A DNA stretch of 64,000 nucleotides from Streptomyces asiaticus (GTDB taxonomy: Bacteria; Actinomycetota; Actinomycetes; Streptomycetales; Streptomycetaceae). Where the stretch lies: NCBI RefSeq assembly GCF_018138715.1, contig NZ_JAGSHX010000006.1:6820001-6884000 (forward strand), in the 5' to 3' direction. The notes below the pieces were generated by a model. The model ran no database searches and was not told where the DNA came from. It saw nothing but the letters and a program-made list of their open reading frames with translations. The translations under genes were made by a program, and so were the position numbers. This document shows, in pieces, positions 28,006 to 36,578 of the stretch (positions are counted from its first letter, which is position 1; each line of letters starts with the position of its first letter).

Positions 28006-29007
28006 ATGCGCCGCAGAGCAAGTCTGGTGCTGCTGGCCTTCGCCGTCTTCTTCGCCGCACTCGCGCCGCTGCTGCGCTGGTACGCCTATCCCCGGCTGGC
28101 CAAGATCCCGCCCAGTGAGTACCAGACGGCCGTGATGGAGGCCGGCCCGGCCACACTGCTCGACTACGGCACCATGAAGCCCCGCACCGTCCCCAAGGTC
28201 AGCATCGTGCAGACCCTGCGCGGCAATGTGCCCGCCGCGAAGAAGGTCGGGAAGGCGACCGGGCGCGATGTCGTCGTCTGGGACACCCTGTCGTATGTGG
28301 CCGGGCCCGACGGCAAGATGGTCTCCAAGATCCCCGAGCGCTATGTCTTCGACGCCCACTCCCAGGACCCGGTGCACGCGGGCGGCGAACACGTCGACGG
28401 GGACGCGGTGCGCCGCGACGGCATCGAGTACAAGTGGCCGTTCCTCACCGAGAAGCGCGACTACCGCTACTTCGACGCCCAGACCCGCACCTCCGCCCCC
28501 ATCCACTACAAGGGCACCCGCGACTTCCGCGGTCTGGAGGTCTACTACTTCGAGCAGACCATCCCCTGGACCAAGGTGCCGCTGCCCAAGACCATGCCGG
28601 TCAACGGCGTCACCCCCGAGACCGTCCGCAAGGCCGGCACCTCCCGCTGGTACAGCACCAAGCGGATGTTCTGGGTCGAGCCCACCACGGGCGCCCCGGT
28701 CAACGGGCAGGAGATCCACAAGGAGGAGCTGCGCGGCGGCACACTGCTGGGCGACCGCGACCGGGTGACCGTCTTCTCCGGCCATGTGAAGATGCGCGAG
28801 GACTACATCCGGCACACGGTGGACATGGTCAAGTCCCAGCGCCAGCTGGTCCTGCTGCTCACGGCCTATCTGCCGTGGGGCTTCCTGATCCTGGGGCTCG
28901 CCCTGCTCGCGCTCGCGCTGCTGCTGGAGGCGCGCGCCCGCGGGGCGCGCCCGCCGGCGGCCCCGGCGGCGCCGACCGCGTTGTCAGTGGCGGGCCGTAG
29001 CGTATGA
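28006..29007 (+). CDS. DUF3068 membrane protein (PorA-family-like)
   Basis: 333-residue protein anchored at both ends. An N-terminal hydrophobic helix (LVLLAFAVFFAALAPLLRW) is followed by a large external beta-rich domain with WDTLSYVAGPDGK and Tyr/Phe-rich strands, then a C-terminal membrane helix (LLLTAYLPWGFLILGLALLA) and a basic/proline tail. This is the DUF3068 architecture known from actinomycete envelope proteins; function is unknown. The ATG at 28006 has GGAGGG nine bases upstream. The last eight codons double as a damage-type promoter for the next gene. Confidence 0.85.
   Translation: MRRRASLVLLAFAVFFAALAPLLRWYAYPRLAKIPPSEYQTAVMEAGPATLLDYGTMKPRTVPKVSIVQTLRGNVPAAKKVGKATGRDVVVWDTLSYVAGPDGKMVSKIPERYVFDAHSQDPVHAGGEHVDGDAVRRDGIEYKWPFLTEKRDYRYFDAQTRTSAPIHYKGTRDFRGLEVYYFEQTIPWTKVPLPKTMPVNGVTPETVRKAGTSRWYSTKRMFWVEPTTGAPVNGQEIHKEELRGGTLLGDRDRVTVFSGHVKMREDYIRHTVDMVKSQRQLVLLLTAYLPWGFLILGLALLALALLLEARARGARPPAAPAAPTALSVAGRSV
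28981..29003 (+). promoter_or_regulatory. RecA-NDp/PafBC-type promoter inside the DUF3068 gene
   Basis: TTGTCAGTG (28981-28989), N8, TAGCGT (28998-29003) is a full match to the TTGTCRGTG-N8-TAnnnT consensus and to the uvrB promoter of this window. It is embedded in the end of the upstream coding region, and the next start codon lies 6 bases after the -10. Confidence 0.78.
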
Positions 29008-29009
29008 CC

Positions 29010-29630
29010 ATGCCAGTGAACAGCTGCGTCCCCGGTCCCGAGCTCATCGGCCACATCGCCGACTTGGCGCGCCTGGAGTGGACCCCGGGCGCCACGGCGG
29101 CCGCCGCGAAGCGCTTCGGCTGGGTGCCCGACGGCTCCCGCACGTCCTCGTACGCCACCAACACCGGGCACTATGTCCTCCCGGAGTGGTTCGGCGGGCC
29201 CGACGACGCGGACACCGAATGCATGATCCCGTTCTGTTACTACTACGAACCGGACGACTTCGACGCGGAGTTGCAGGCCGACGGGCTCAGCGGCAATGTC
29301 GACTGGCTCGCCGGATACCACTCCGGCGACCCCGGCTGGGTCTTCGACCGCGAGGCCGACCGCTCCGGCTTCGACGGCCGGTGGCGCGCCGCGGTGGACG
29401 GCTTCAGCGAGCGCCTGGGCGAGCCGGAGACCGTGGTGCGGGACGAGAAGGGCGACCACCCGTGGAACTACGCGGCGTGGCGCTGCGGCGGCAATGCGGT
29501 GGTGGTCGGCCAGTGCGTCGACAACGGCTCGTACATGACCTTCGAGCAGGCGCTCATATGGGTGGGGCCGCACCCCGTGGACGAGCCGTTTCCGACGGGG
29601 GAGCAGTTCGCCCTGAGGCTGGAGTGCTGA
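29010..29630 (+). CDS. Unknown protein behind a DNA-damage-type promoter
   Basis: 206-residue acidic, soluble, tryptophan-rich protein (MPVNSCVPGPELIGHIADLARLEW...). It has no signal peptide, membrane segment or recognised catalytic motif. Features seen are WTPGATAAAAKRFGW near the N-terminus, YYYEPDDFDAEL, and a beta-rich C-terminal half with WRCGGNAVVVGQCVDNGSYM. Two starts compete. The ATG at 29004 overlaps the DUF3068 stop (ATGA), whereas the ATG at 29010 lies at the expected transcription start of the embedded promoter. I chose the latter. Coupling to the upstream gene and independent damage induction could both occur. Confidence 0.7.
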   Translation: MPVNSCVPGPELIGHIADLARLEWTPGATAAAAKRFGWVPDGSRTSSYATNTGHYVLPEWFGGPDDADTECMIPFCYYYEPDDFDAELQADGLSGNVDWLAGYHSGDPGWVFDREADRSGFDGRWRAAVDGFSERLGEPETVVRDEKGDHPWNYAAWRCGGNAVVVGQCVDNGSYMTFEQALIWVGPHPVDEPFPTGEQFALRLEC

Positions 29631-29791
29631 CTGGGGTTCGAGCGCTGAGGGAGCCGGGGTGCTGAGCGGGGTGCTGGGCGGGCCGGGGTGCTGGGCCCCC
29701 GCGGCCGTCGCGTCAACATCCGTCCTCGCGATTCGCTCGTGGTGGCCAAGCCGGTAGTGATCAGGGTGAGGGCGTGGCTAGCATGCCGCCC

Positions 29792-30010
29792 ATGCCTGGC
29801 ATCACGATTGAGTTCACCGAGCAGGAGCTGGCCGAGCTGCGTGCCGAGGCGAGGGAGAAGGGCGTCGAGATCAAGCGGCTGGCGCACGACATACTGACCG
29901 AGGACGTGGTGCGGCGGCGTCAGAAGCAGCGCTTCGTCGAGGGCGCCGTGAAGTTCGCCCTGGCCTACAAGGCCGAGTTCGAGCGGGAGTTCCCGCACGG
30001 CATGCGGTGA
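29792..30010 (+). CDS. Antitoxin-like protein of a Fic-type toxin-antitoxin pair
   Basis: 72-residue charged helical protein (MPGITIEFTEQELAELRAEA...) with an N-terminal beta strand plus helix, as in ribbon-helix-helix or small DNA-binding antitoxins, and a basic middle (VVRRRQKQRF). Its stop overlaps the downstream toxin GTG (GTGA), the classic arrangement of type II modules. The ATG at 29792 follows a TAGCAT box by 7 bases and may be leaderless; ATG 29783 with GAGGG upstream, or GTG 29774, are alternatives. Confidence 0.65.
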   Translation: MPGITIEFTEQELAELRAEAREKGVEIKRLAHDILTEDVVRRRQKQRFVEGAVKFALAYKAEFEREFPHGMR

Positions 30011-30384
30011 TCCTGTACGTTGACGCCGGTTGGGTGCTGAACGTCCAGGTCGAGGTCTCCCCGGTGAACACCCCGGTCCGGGACTGGGGTGCGCTGCACT
30101 GCATGACCGAGCGCCACCGCTACGAGCGGTTCGCGGGCGAGCCCTACTACGAGGAGGCCGCCGCCCGCGCCGCGACCTTTCTGCACACCTCACTGATTCT
30201 CGAGCCGTTCTCCGACTACAACGCCACGATCGGCGCGGCCTGCGCGCAGATGTACATGGAGGAGTCCGGAGAGCCGATCGCGCCGCCGCCGGGCGCCATG
30301 GTCAAACTGGTCCGCGACATACGGGAGATCAGCGCCTTCCGCCTCGGCGAAACCGCCCGCCGCTTGCGCGCTTGGGCCGACTGA
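30007..30384 (+). CDS. Fic/Doc-like toxin component with degenerate Fic motif
   Basis: 125-residue protein resembling the short Doc-type Fic proteins: a helical body and, in the place of the HxFx(D/N)xN(K/G)R active-site motif, the sequence EPFSDYNATIG. The catalytic histidine is replaced by Glu, and the final Arg is missing. So AMP-transfer or phosphorylation of EF-Tu by the known mechanism is not expected, unless the family uses other residues. The GTG start overlaps the antitoxin stop. It is followed by a long repeat tract without genes. The Fic assignment is by motif position and context, not by strong similarity. Confidence 0.6.
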   Translation: MILYVDAGWVLNVQVEVSPVNTPVRDWGALHCMTERHRYERFAGEPYYEEAAARAATFLHTSLILEPFSDYNATIGAACAQMYMEESGEPIAPPPGAMVKLVRDIREISAFRLGETARRLRAWAD

Positions 30385-30922
30385 TCCCGACGGATACGCT
30401 GCGCTGCTCACTGCGTACCGGGTTTCCTACCGGGTCCCGGCTTACCGCGTCGCGCGGCCCGCTCCCGCACGTGTCCTACGGCGTCCCCGTCTTACTGCGC
30501 CACGCGGCCCACTGCGTCCCGTCGTCCCGCTGCGCCGCGCATCCCCTGGGCGGTGCGCCTCCTGAGTGGCGCGGCCCCTTGGCTGCGTGCCCCAGCGTCC
30601 CAGCGCCCCAGCGCCCCACGCGTCCTACGCGTCCTACGGCGTCGCCCCGCCATCCCACTGCGCCACGCAGACCACCGTGCAACGCGGCCCCTGCCTCCCG
30701 CGACTCACAGGGCCGCCGCGGCCCACTGCGTCCCGTTGTCCTCATACGCCGCGCACCTCCGGAGCGGCACGCTTCCCGAGCGGCGCGGCCTCCAGTAGCG
30801 GCGCGGCCCGCTTGGCCGTGTGCCCCGGCGCACCAGGGGTCCTACGGCCCCCTGTCGTCCCACTGCGCCGCGTGGCCCACCGCGCCCCGTGGTTCAACTG
30901 CGCGACCTCTCGGCCGCATTGC
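30385..30922. repeat. 538-bp degenerate repeat tract without genes
   Basis: The tract is built of diverged copies of a C-rich sequence. TCCTACGGCGTC-type words followed by CACTGCGCC(A/G)CG recur near 30474, 30632 and 30839, and GCGGCCCACTGCGTCCCG occurs near 30504 and again near 30718. No frame in it looks coding; codon bias is lost and stops interrupt. It probably grew by local duplication and decay. It separates the toxin gene from the end of hrpB. Confidence 0.6.
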
Positions 30923-33736
30923 TCAGCGGCGGGTGTTGGTGCGGCGGGTTGGTTGGGCCGTGGTCGGGTCCTCGGGCCAGGGGTGCTTGGGGTATCGGCC
31001 GCGCAGTTCGGCGCGGACCGAGCGATAGCCGTCCTTCCAGAAGGACGCCAGATCGGCGGTGACCGCGGCCGGACGTCCCGCCGGGGACAGCAGGTGGATC
31101 AGCAGCGGCACCCGGCCGCCCGCGATCCGGGGGGCCTCCTGCCAGCCGAACAGCTCCTGGAGCTTCACCGCCAGCACGGGCCGCTCCGCGCCGTAGTCCA
31201 CCCGCACCCGCGAGCCGCTCGGCACCTCGATCCGCTCCGGCGCCAGCTCCTCGAACCGCACCGCCTCGCCCGTGGCCCACGGCATCAGCCGGGCCAGCGC
31301 CTGTCCGGCGTCCACCCGCCCCAGATCGGCGCGCCCGCGGGCCCGGGCCAGCTCCGTCCCGAGCCAGTCGTCCGCGCGGTCCAGCAGCGCCTCGTCGGAG
31401 ACATCCGGCCAGGCCCCGCCCACCTCCCGGTGGAGGAACGCCATCCGCTGCCGGACCGCCGTGGCCTGCGCCGACCAGCGCAGCAGCCCCGTGCCCTCGC
31501 GGCGCAGTCCCTCCAGCAGAGCCCGTCGCACCAGCTCCGGATCGGGGTCGGCCAGCGGCCGGGACACCAGCTCGATGGCGCCGAGCCGGGCCACCCGCCG
31601 GGCCAGGACGTTTCCGTCGGCCCAGCGCACCTCCTCGCCCTCCGAGGCCAGCGCCGCGGCCGCCGCCCGGGCGGTGTCCTCGTCGGTCACCGCCGCGAGC
31701 CGTACCCGCGCCGACGCGGAGGTCACCGGCCGGTCCGCGACGGCCACCGCGAGCCACGGCGCCCCGCCCAGCCGTGAGCCGTCGCCCAGCTCCGCGCCCG
31801 TACCGGCGGCCATGAGGTACGCCCGCTCGCCGCGCCGCCGGGCCACCCGCTCCGGGAACGCCAGCGCGGCCACCATCCCCGCCACGGCGTCATCGCCGCG
31901 CGGACCGTCTCCGCCACGGGCCGGGCCGCCATCGCCGCCGCGCGGGCCACCGCCACGTGCCGGACCGCCACTGCGGTGCGCCGGGCCGCCATCGCCGCCG
32001 CGCGTCCTGTCGCCATCGCGCACGCGACCGCCATCGCCGTGCGCCGGACCGTCCCGGCCCGGCGCCGGACCTGCACCGCCCCGCCCGCCGTCCGGACTCG
32101 AGGTCCCCGCGGTGGTCAGGGCCCGTTCGAGCCGCCGGGCCTCCTGGCGCCAGCGGGCGGCGTAGGGGTCGCCGCCGTGGCGGGCGGTGCGCCAGGCGGC
32201 CGCGAGGTCGTCGCCGTACTCCCTCGGGGGCTCCTCGCTCAGCAGGGCCACCACCTCGGCCGCCCGGCGCGTGCCGACCTCCTTCGCGCCGTCGATGAGC
32301 GCCCGCGCGAGGCGGGGGTGGAGGCCGAGACGGGCCATCCGGGTGCCGCGTTCGGTGGCCCGTCCGGCGGCGTCCACGGCCCCGATCGCGGTCAGCGTCT
32401 CGCGCGCGGCTGCCATCGCCCCCGCGGGCGGCGGATCGAGCAGGGCCAGCCCGGAGGCGTCCGGATCGCCCCAGCGCGCCGTCTGGAGCGCGAAGGCCGT
32501 AAGGTCCGCACCGGCGATCTCGGGGGACGGGAAACGCGGCAGCCGGGCGTCCTCCGCCTCCGGCCAGCAGCGGTAGACCACCCCGGGCGCCTCGCGCCCC
32601 GCACGGCCGGCGCGCTGCCGGGCGGCGGCCCGTGACGCCCTTACGGTCGTCAGCGCGCTCAGCCCGCGTGCGTGGTCCATCCGGGGTTCACGCGCCAGCC
32701 CGCAGTCCACGACGATCCGCACGCCCGGCACGGTCAGACTCGACTCGGCGACCGAGGTGGCCAGCACCACCCGCCGCCGTCCGCCGTCCGCCCCCGCGAG
32801 CACCGCCTCCTGTACGGCGGCCGGCGCCCGCCCGTGCACCTGGAGGACCTCCGCGTCGGCGAGCCCGCCCAGCTTCCCGGCCACCCGGGCGATCTCCCCG
32901 ACGCCCGGCAGGAAGCAGAGCACATCGCCCTCCCGCTCGCGCAGCGCCCGCCGCACCACGGCCGCGACATGGTCCAGCAGGGCGGGGTCCACCCGCATCC
33001 CGTGCGGCGGCCTTACGGGGCGCTCGGGCGGCGCCCACACCACCTCCACCGGATGGGAGACCCCCGGTGCCGAGACGACCGGCGCGGGCTCCCCAGGGCC
33101 CTCACCGCCGTCCACCCCGCCGTCACCGTCGCCATTCCCGCCGTCGTCGTCACCGCGGCCATTCCCGCCGTCGCCGCCATCCCCGCCGTCGCCGAGCAGC
33201 CGTGCCCAGCCCTCCGCGTCCGTGGTCGCCGAGGCGGCGATCAGCCGGAGGTCGGGGCGCAGGGCGGCCCGGACGTCCAGCAGGAAGGCGGCGGCCGTGT
33301 CCGCGTCCAGATGGCGCTCATGGCATTCGTCGAGCACGACCGCGTCGACGCCGGCCAGCTCCTGATCGCGTTGCAGCCTTTGCAACAGCACCCCGGTCGT
33401 GACCACCTCGACCACGGTCCCGGGCCCGGCCTGCCGCTCCCCGCGCACGGTGAAGCCGACCCGGCCGCCCGGCCGCTCGCCCAGCAGCCACGCCATCCGC
33501 CGCGCGGCGGCCCGCGCCGCGATCCGCCGCGGCTCGGCCACCAGTACCCGCCGCACCGGTCCGCCGCCCACCAGCCCGGCGAGCACCAGCGGCACCAGCG
33601 TCGTCTTACCGGTCCCCGGGGGCGCGCACAGCACGGCGACCCCTCGGTCGTCGAGCGCGCGCAGCAGCTCGGGCACGGCTTCGCGTACGGGAAGGCGGTC
33701 CAGGGCTTCGGCACGCACGGCCGCGGGGTCGGTCAA
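30923..33736 (-). CDS. hrpB: ATP-dependent RNA helicase HrpB
   Basis: About 937-residue DEAH-type helicase. Walker A APPGTGKTT, the DECH box (VVLDECHERH), SAT (ASATTDAEGW), TSVAESSLT and the QRAGRAGR motif are visible, followed by the HrpB C-terminal domain (LSPAGRPAAVTADLASFWKDGY split across the end). Two low-complexity insertions interrupt it: a Gly/Asp-rich stretch near residues 180-215 after SAT and an Arg/Gly/Asp-rich stretch near 547-614. The start is uncertain. I chose the TTG at 33734-33736 (MTDPAAVRAEALDRLPVREA, GAGG upstream), 8 bp from the methyltransferase stop; the GTG at 33718 is an alternative. Cellular role of HrpB is unclear in bacteria. Confidence 0.9.
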   Translation of the reverse strand: MTDPAAVRAEALDRLPVREAVPELLRALDDRGVAVLCAPPGTGKTTLVPLVLAGLVGGGPVRRVLVAEPRRIAARAAARRMAWLLGERPGGRVGFTVRGERQAGPGTVVEVVTTGVLLQRLQRDQELAGVDAVVLDECHERHLDADTAAAFLLDVRAALRPDLRLIAASATTDAEGWARLLGDGGDGGDGGNGRGDDDGGNGDGDGGVDGGEGPGEPAPVVSAPGVSHPVEVVWAPPERPVRPPHGMRVDPALLDHVAAVVRRALREREGDVLCFLPGVGEIARVAGKLGGLADAEVLQVHGRAPAAVQEAVLAGADGGRRRVVLATSVAESSLTVPGVRIVVDCGLAREPRMDHARGLSALTTVRASRAAARQRAGRAGREAPGVVYRCWPEAEDARLPRFPSPEIAGADLTAFALQTARWGDPDASGLALLDPPPAGAMAAARETLTAIGAVDAAGRATERGTRMARLGLHPRLARALIDGAKEVGTRRAAEVVALLSEEPPREYGDDLAAAWRTARHGGDPYAARWRQEARRLERALTTAGTSSPDGGRGGAGPAPGRDGPAHGDGGRVRDGDRTRGGDGGPAHRSGGPARGGGPRGGDGGPARGGDGPRGDDAVAGMVAALAFPERVARRRGERAYLMAAGTGAELGDGSRLGGAPWLAVAVADRPVTSASARVRLAAVTDEDTARAAAAALASEGEEVRWADGNVLARRVARLGAIELVSRPLADPDPELVRRALLEGLRREGTGLLRWSAQATAVRQRMAFLHREVGGAWPDVSDEALLDRADDWLGTELARARGRADLGRVDAGQALARLMPWATGEAVRFEELAPERIEVPSGSRVRVDYGAERPVLAVKLQELFGWQEAPRIAGGRVPLLIHLLSPAGRPAAVTADLASFWKDGYRSVRAELRGRYPKHPWPEDPTTAQPTRRTNTRR

Positions 33737-33744
33737 CGCGGGCC

Positions 33745-34641
33745 TCAGTCCCGCTCGCACACGAAGATCGCCGTGCCCGGGACGAGGTTCCCCCGCAGGG
33801 GGGACCAGCCGCCCCACTCCTGGTGGTTCCACGCGGGCCACTCCGGCTCGATCAGGTCGACCAGCCGGAAGCCCCCGGCCACCACGTCCCGCACCCGGTC
33901 GCCCAGCGTCCGGTGGTGCTCCACATAGACGGCCCGGCCCGACGCGTCCTGCTCCACATAGGGCGTGCGGTCGAAGTAGGAGGAGGCGATGGACAGCCCC
34001 TCGGGCCCCGGCTCGTCCGGGAAGGCCCAGCGCACCGGATGGGTCACCGAGAAGACCCACCGCCCGCCCGGCCGCAGCACCCGGCGCACCTCGCGCATCA
34101 CCCGGACCGGCTCGGCCACGAACGGCACCGCCCCGTACGCCGAGCACGCCAGGTCGAACGAGCCGTCCCGGAAGGGCAGGGCCGTGGCGTCGGCCTGCAC
34201 CAGCGCGACCCCGCCCGCGTCGCCGCCCCGGGCCCCGGAGTTCCCAGCGGCCCCTGACTCCCCGGAGACCGCCGCCTCCGCGTCGATCCGCCGCGCGTGC
34301 CGCAGCTGCCGGTGGGAGAGGTCCAGCGCCACCGGCCGCGCCCCCTGGGCGGCCAGCCAGCGGGCGCACTGCGCGGCGCCCGCGCCCACCTCCAGCACAT
34401 CGCGCCCCTTGAGCGCCTCAACGGGACCCAGCAGCCCGGCCTCCGCCTCGTCCAGCCCCTCGGGACCCCATATGAACCGGTCGTCGCCCAGGAAGGCGCC
34501 GTGCTCCTCCTGGTACTCGTCCGCGTTGCGGTCCCACCACCCCCGGTTGGCCCGGCTGCTCTCCGCCGTGTCGGCGATCCGGCGGGTGGCCGTCGGCTCG
34601 GCGGCCACCCCAGGGGTGCTGGGCTCGTGTTCTTGGACCAT
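33745..34641 (-). CDS. SAM-dependent methyltransferase (class I)
   Basis: 298-residue protein with the class I motif I VLEVGAGAAQCARWLAAQGA, the acidic second strand ALDLSHRQL, motif LVQADATALPF and SFDLACSAYGAVPFV, then RVLRPGGRWVFSVTHPVRW. It belongs to the Methyltransf_11/25 type. The N-terminal NRGWWDRNADEYQEEHGAFLG is typical of small-molecule methyltransferases conserved in actinobacteria; substrate unknown. A Gly/Ala-rich insertion (AVSGESGAAGNSGARGGDA) sits between motifs. The ATG at 34641 was chosen because sequence upstream loses conservation. It is probably co-transcribed with hrpB 8 bp downstream. Confidence 0.88.
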   Translation of the reverse strand: MVQEHEPSTPGVAAEPTATRRIADTAESSRANRGWWDRNADEYQEEHGAFLGDDRFIWGPEGLDEAEAGLLGPVEALKGRDVLEVGAGAAQCARWLAAQGARPVALDLSHRQLRHARRIDAEAAVSGESGAAGNSGARGGDAGGVALVQADATALPFRDGSFDLACSAYGAVPFVAEPVRVMREVRRVLRPGGRWVFSVTHPVRWAFPDEPGPEGLSIASSYFDRTPYVEQDASGRAVYVEHHRTLGDRVRDVVAGGFRLVDLIEPEWPAWNHQEWGGWSPLRGNLVPGTAIFVCERD

Positions 34642-35007
34642 CGCGCGCGTCGTCGTACTCTCTGTATCGACCTGTGGCTGCGGGGCACGGTGAGAACCGC
34701 GTCGCAGTAGGGACCATGCAATTTGCCGGGTTTGGGGCGTTATTGCCCGCGTGTGCTCTTCGTGCATTGACCATGCCCGGCTGCCCCCGTATGCTACAAG
34801 TTGCGCTGCGGGCCTGTGCGCCTCGGACGGAGCAGGCCGCGCTCGCATCTGTTGTATGTCCCCTCGGTTGTCGAGGCGCTCGGGCTTTTCGGTCCCTGAA
34901 ATCGGAAAGATTCGGCGTCTCCAAGGCTGTCCGGCTTCGGCAGTGCGATAAGGGTCCCGGCGTAGCAGTACCTACGACTTCATGTCCGTACCGGAGCCCT
35001 TTTCCAC
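34642..35007. other. 366-bp divergent intergenic region: rpsA promoter and leader
   Basis: No gene is supported. It holds the rpsA promoter (34766-34794) and a leader of about 200 bases, and must also hold the methyltransferase promoter on the other strand. I see no recognisable riboswitch or protein-binding fold in the leader. Confidence 0.6.
34766..34794 (+). promoter_or_regulatory. rpsA promoter, vegetative sigma type
   Basis: TTGACC (34766-34771), 17 bases, TATGCT (34789-34794): a near-consensus HrdB-type promoter. Transcription would start near 34801 and give a leader of about 207 bases before rpsA. Confidence 0.75.
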
Positions 35008-36513
35008 ATGACGAGCAGCACCGAGGCAACCCGCACCACCCCGCAGGTGGCGGTAAACGACATCGGTTCCGAGGAAGCCTTCCTCGCCGCGATCGACGAG
35101 ACGATCAAGTACTTCAACGACGGCGACATCGTCGACGGCGTCATCGTGAAGGTCGACCGGGACGAGGTCCTGCTCGACATTGGTTACAAGACCGAAGGCG
35201 TCATCCCTTCTCGCGAACTGTCGATCAAGCACGACGTCGACCCCAATGAGGTCGTCGCCGTCGGCGACGAGATCGAGGCCCTCGTCCTTCAGAAGGAGGA
35301 CAAAGAAGGCCGACTGATCCTCTCGAAGAAGCGCGCCCAGTACGAGCGCGCCTGGGGCACCATCGAGAAGATCAAGGAAGAGGACGGGATCGTCACCGGT
35401 ACCGTCATCGAGGTCGTCAAGGGTGGTCTCATCCTCGACATCGGCCTCCGTGGCTTCCTCCCCGCCTCCCTGGTGGAGATGCGCCGCGTCCGCGACCTGC
35501 AGCCCTACGTGGGCAAGGAGCTCGAGGCGAAGATCATCGAGCTCGACAAGAACCGCAACAACGTGGTCCTGTCCCGCCGCGCCTGGCTGGAGCAGACCCA
35601 GAGCGAGGTCCGCCAGACCTTCCTCACCACCCTCCAGAAGGGTCAGGTGCGCTCCGGCGTCGTCTCCTCCATCGTCAACTTCGGTGCGTTCGTGGACCTG
35701 GGCGGCGTCGACGGTCTCGTCCACGTCTCGGAGCTGTCCTGGAAGCACATCGACCACCCCTCCGAGGTCGTCGAGGTCGGCCAGGAGGTCACGGTCGAGG
35801 TCCTGGACGTCGACATGGACCGCGAGCGCGTCTCCCTGTCGCTCAAGGCGACGCAGGAGGACCCGTGGCAGCAGTTCGCCCGGACCCACCAGATCGGTCA
35901 GGTCGTCCCGGGTAAGGTCACCAAGCTCGTGCCGTTCGGTGCGTTCGTCCGCGTGGACGAGGGCATCGAGGGTCTGGTCCACATCTCCGAGCTGGCCGAG
36001 CGCCACGTGGAGATCCCGGAGCAGGTCGTCCAGGTCAACGACGAGATCTTCGTCAAGGTCATCGACATCGACCTCGAGCGCCGCCGCATCAGCCTCTCGC
36101 TGAAGCAGGCCAACGAGTCCTTCGGTGCCGACCCGTCCGCGGTCGAGTTCGACCCGACCCTGTACGGCATGGCCGCGTCCTACGACGACCAGGGCAACTA
36201 CATCTATCCCGAGGGCTTCGACCCCGAGGCCAACGACTGGCTCGAGGGCTACGAGAAGCAGCGCGAGGAGTGGGAGCGCCAGTACGCCGAGGCGCAGCAG
36301 CGCTTCGAGCAGCACCAGGCGCAGGTCATCAAGTCCCGCGAGGCCGACGAGCAGGCCGCTGCCGAGGCGGGCAGCGCCGCCCCGGCGCCGGGCGGGCAGG
36401 CGGCCGGCGGCGGCGGTTCGTACTCCTCGGAGTCGGCCGACAACTCCGGTGCCCTGGCCTCGGACGAGGCGCTGGCCGCGCTTCGCGAGAAGCTGGCCGG
36501 CGGCCAGAGCTGA
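35008..36513 (+). CDS. rpsA: 30S ribosomal protein S1
   Basis: 501-residue ribosomal protein that binds mRNA for translation initiation. Four S1 domains are visible at about 38-108, 126-190, 211-280 and 296-366, the last two with the typical NFGAFVDLGGVDGLVHVSEL and PFGAFVRVDEGIEGLVHISEL sequences. The C-terminal ~130 residues are acidic, glutamine-rich and then Gly/Ser/Ala-rich, as in other actinobacteria, replacing the fifth and sixth S1 domains of E. coli. ATG start with GGAG upstream. It is followed by a strong terminator. Confidence 0.97.
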   Translation: MTSSTEATRTTPQVAVNDIGSEEAFLAAIDETIKYFNDGDIVDGVIVKVDRDEVLLDIGYKTEGVIPSRELSIKHDVDPNEVVAVGDEIEALVLQKEDKEGRLILSKKRAQYERAWGTIEKIKEEDGIVTGTVIEVVKGGLILDIGLRGFLPASLVEMRRVRDLQPYVGKELEAKIIELDKNRNNVVLSRRAWLEQTQSEVRQTFLTTLQKGQVRSGVVSSIVNFGAFVDLGGVDGLVHVSELSWKHIDHPSEVVEVGQEVTVEVLDVDMDRERVSLSLKATQEDPWQQFARTHQIGQVVPGKVTKLVPFGAFVRVDEGIEGLVHISELAERHVEIPEQVVQVNDEIFVKVIDIDLERRRISLSLKQANESFGADPSAVEFDPTLYGMAASYDDQGNYIYPEGFDPEANDWLEGYEKQREEWERQYAEAQQRFEQHQAQVIKSREADEQAAAEAGSAAPAPGGQAAGGGGSYSSESADNSGALASDEALAALREKLAGGQS

Positions 36514-36546
36514 CCAGCCGCCGCTAGTCGGCACCAGCTGAGCAGG

Positions 36547-36578
36547 TAAGGCCCGCTCCCCTTGGGGAGCGGGCCTTA
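36547..36578. terminator. rpsA terminator, 15-bp stem
   Basis: TAAGGCCCGCTCCCC and its exact complement (36564-36578) with a tight loop. The right arm also supplies the stop codon of the truncated gene on the minus strand. Confidence 0.9.

Noticed and set aside
31890..32095. CRISPR-like array of GCC/CGC repeats within hrpB
   Set aside because: Units are irregular and encode Gly/Arg/Asp repeats in the helicase frame; no spacer-repeat structure.
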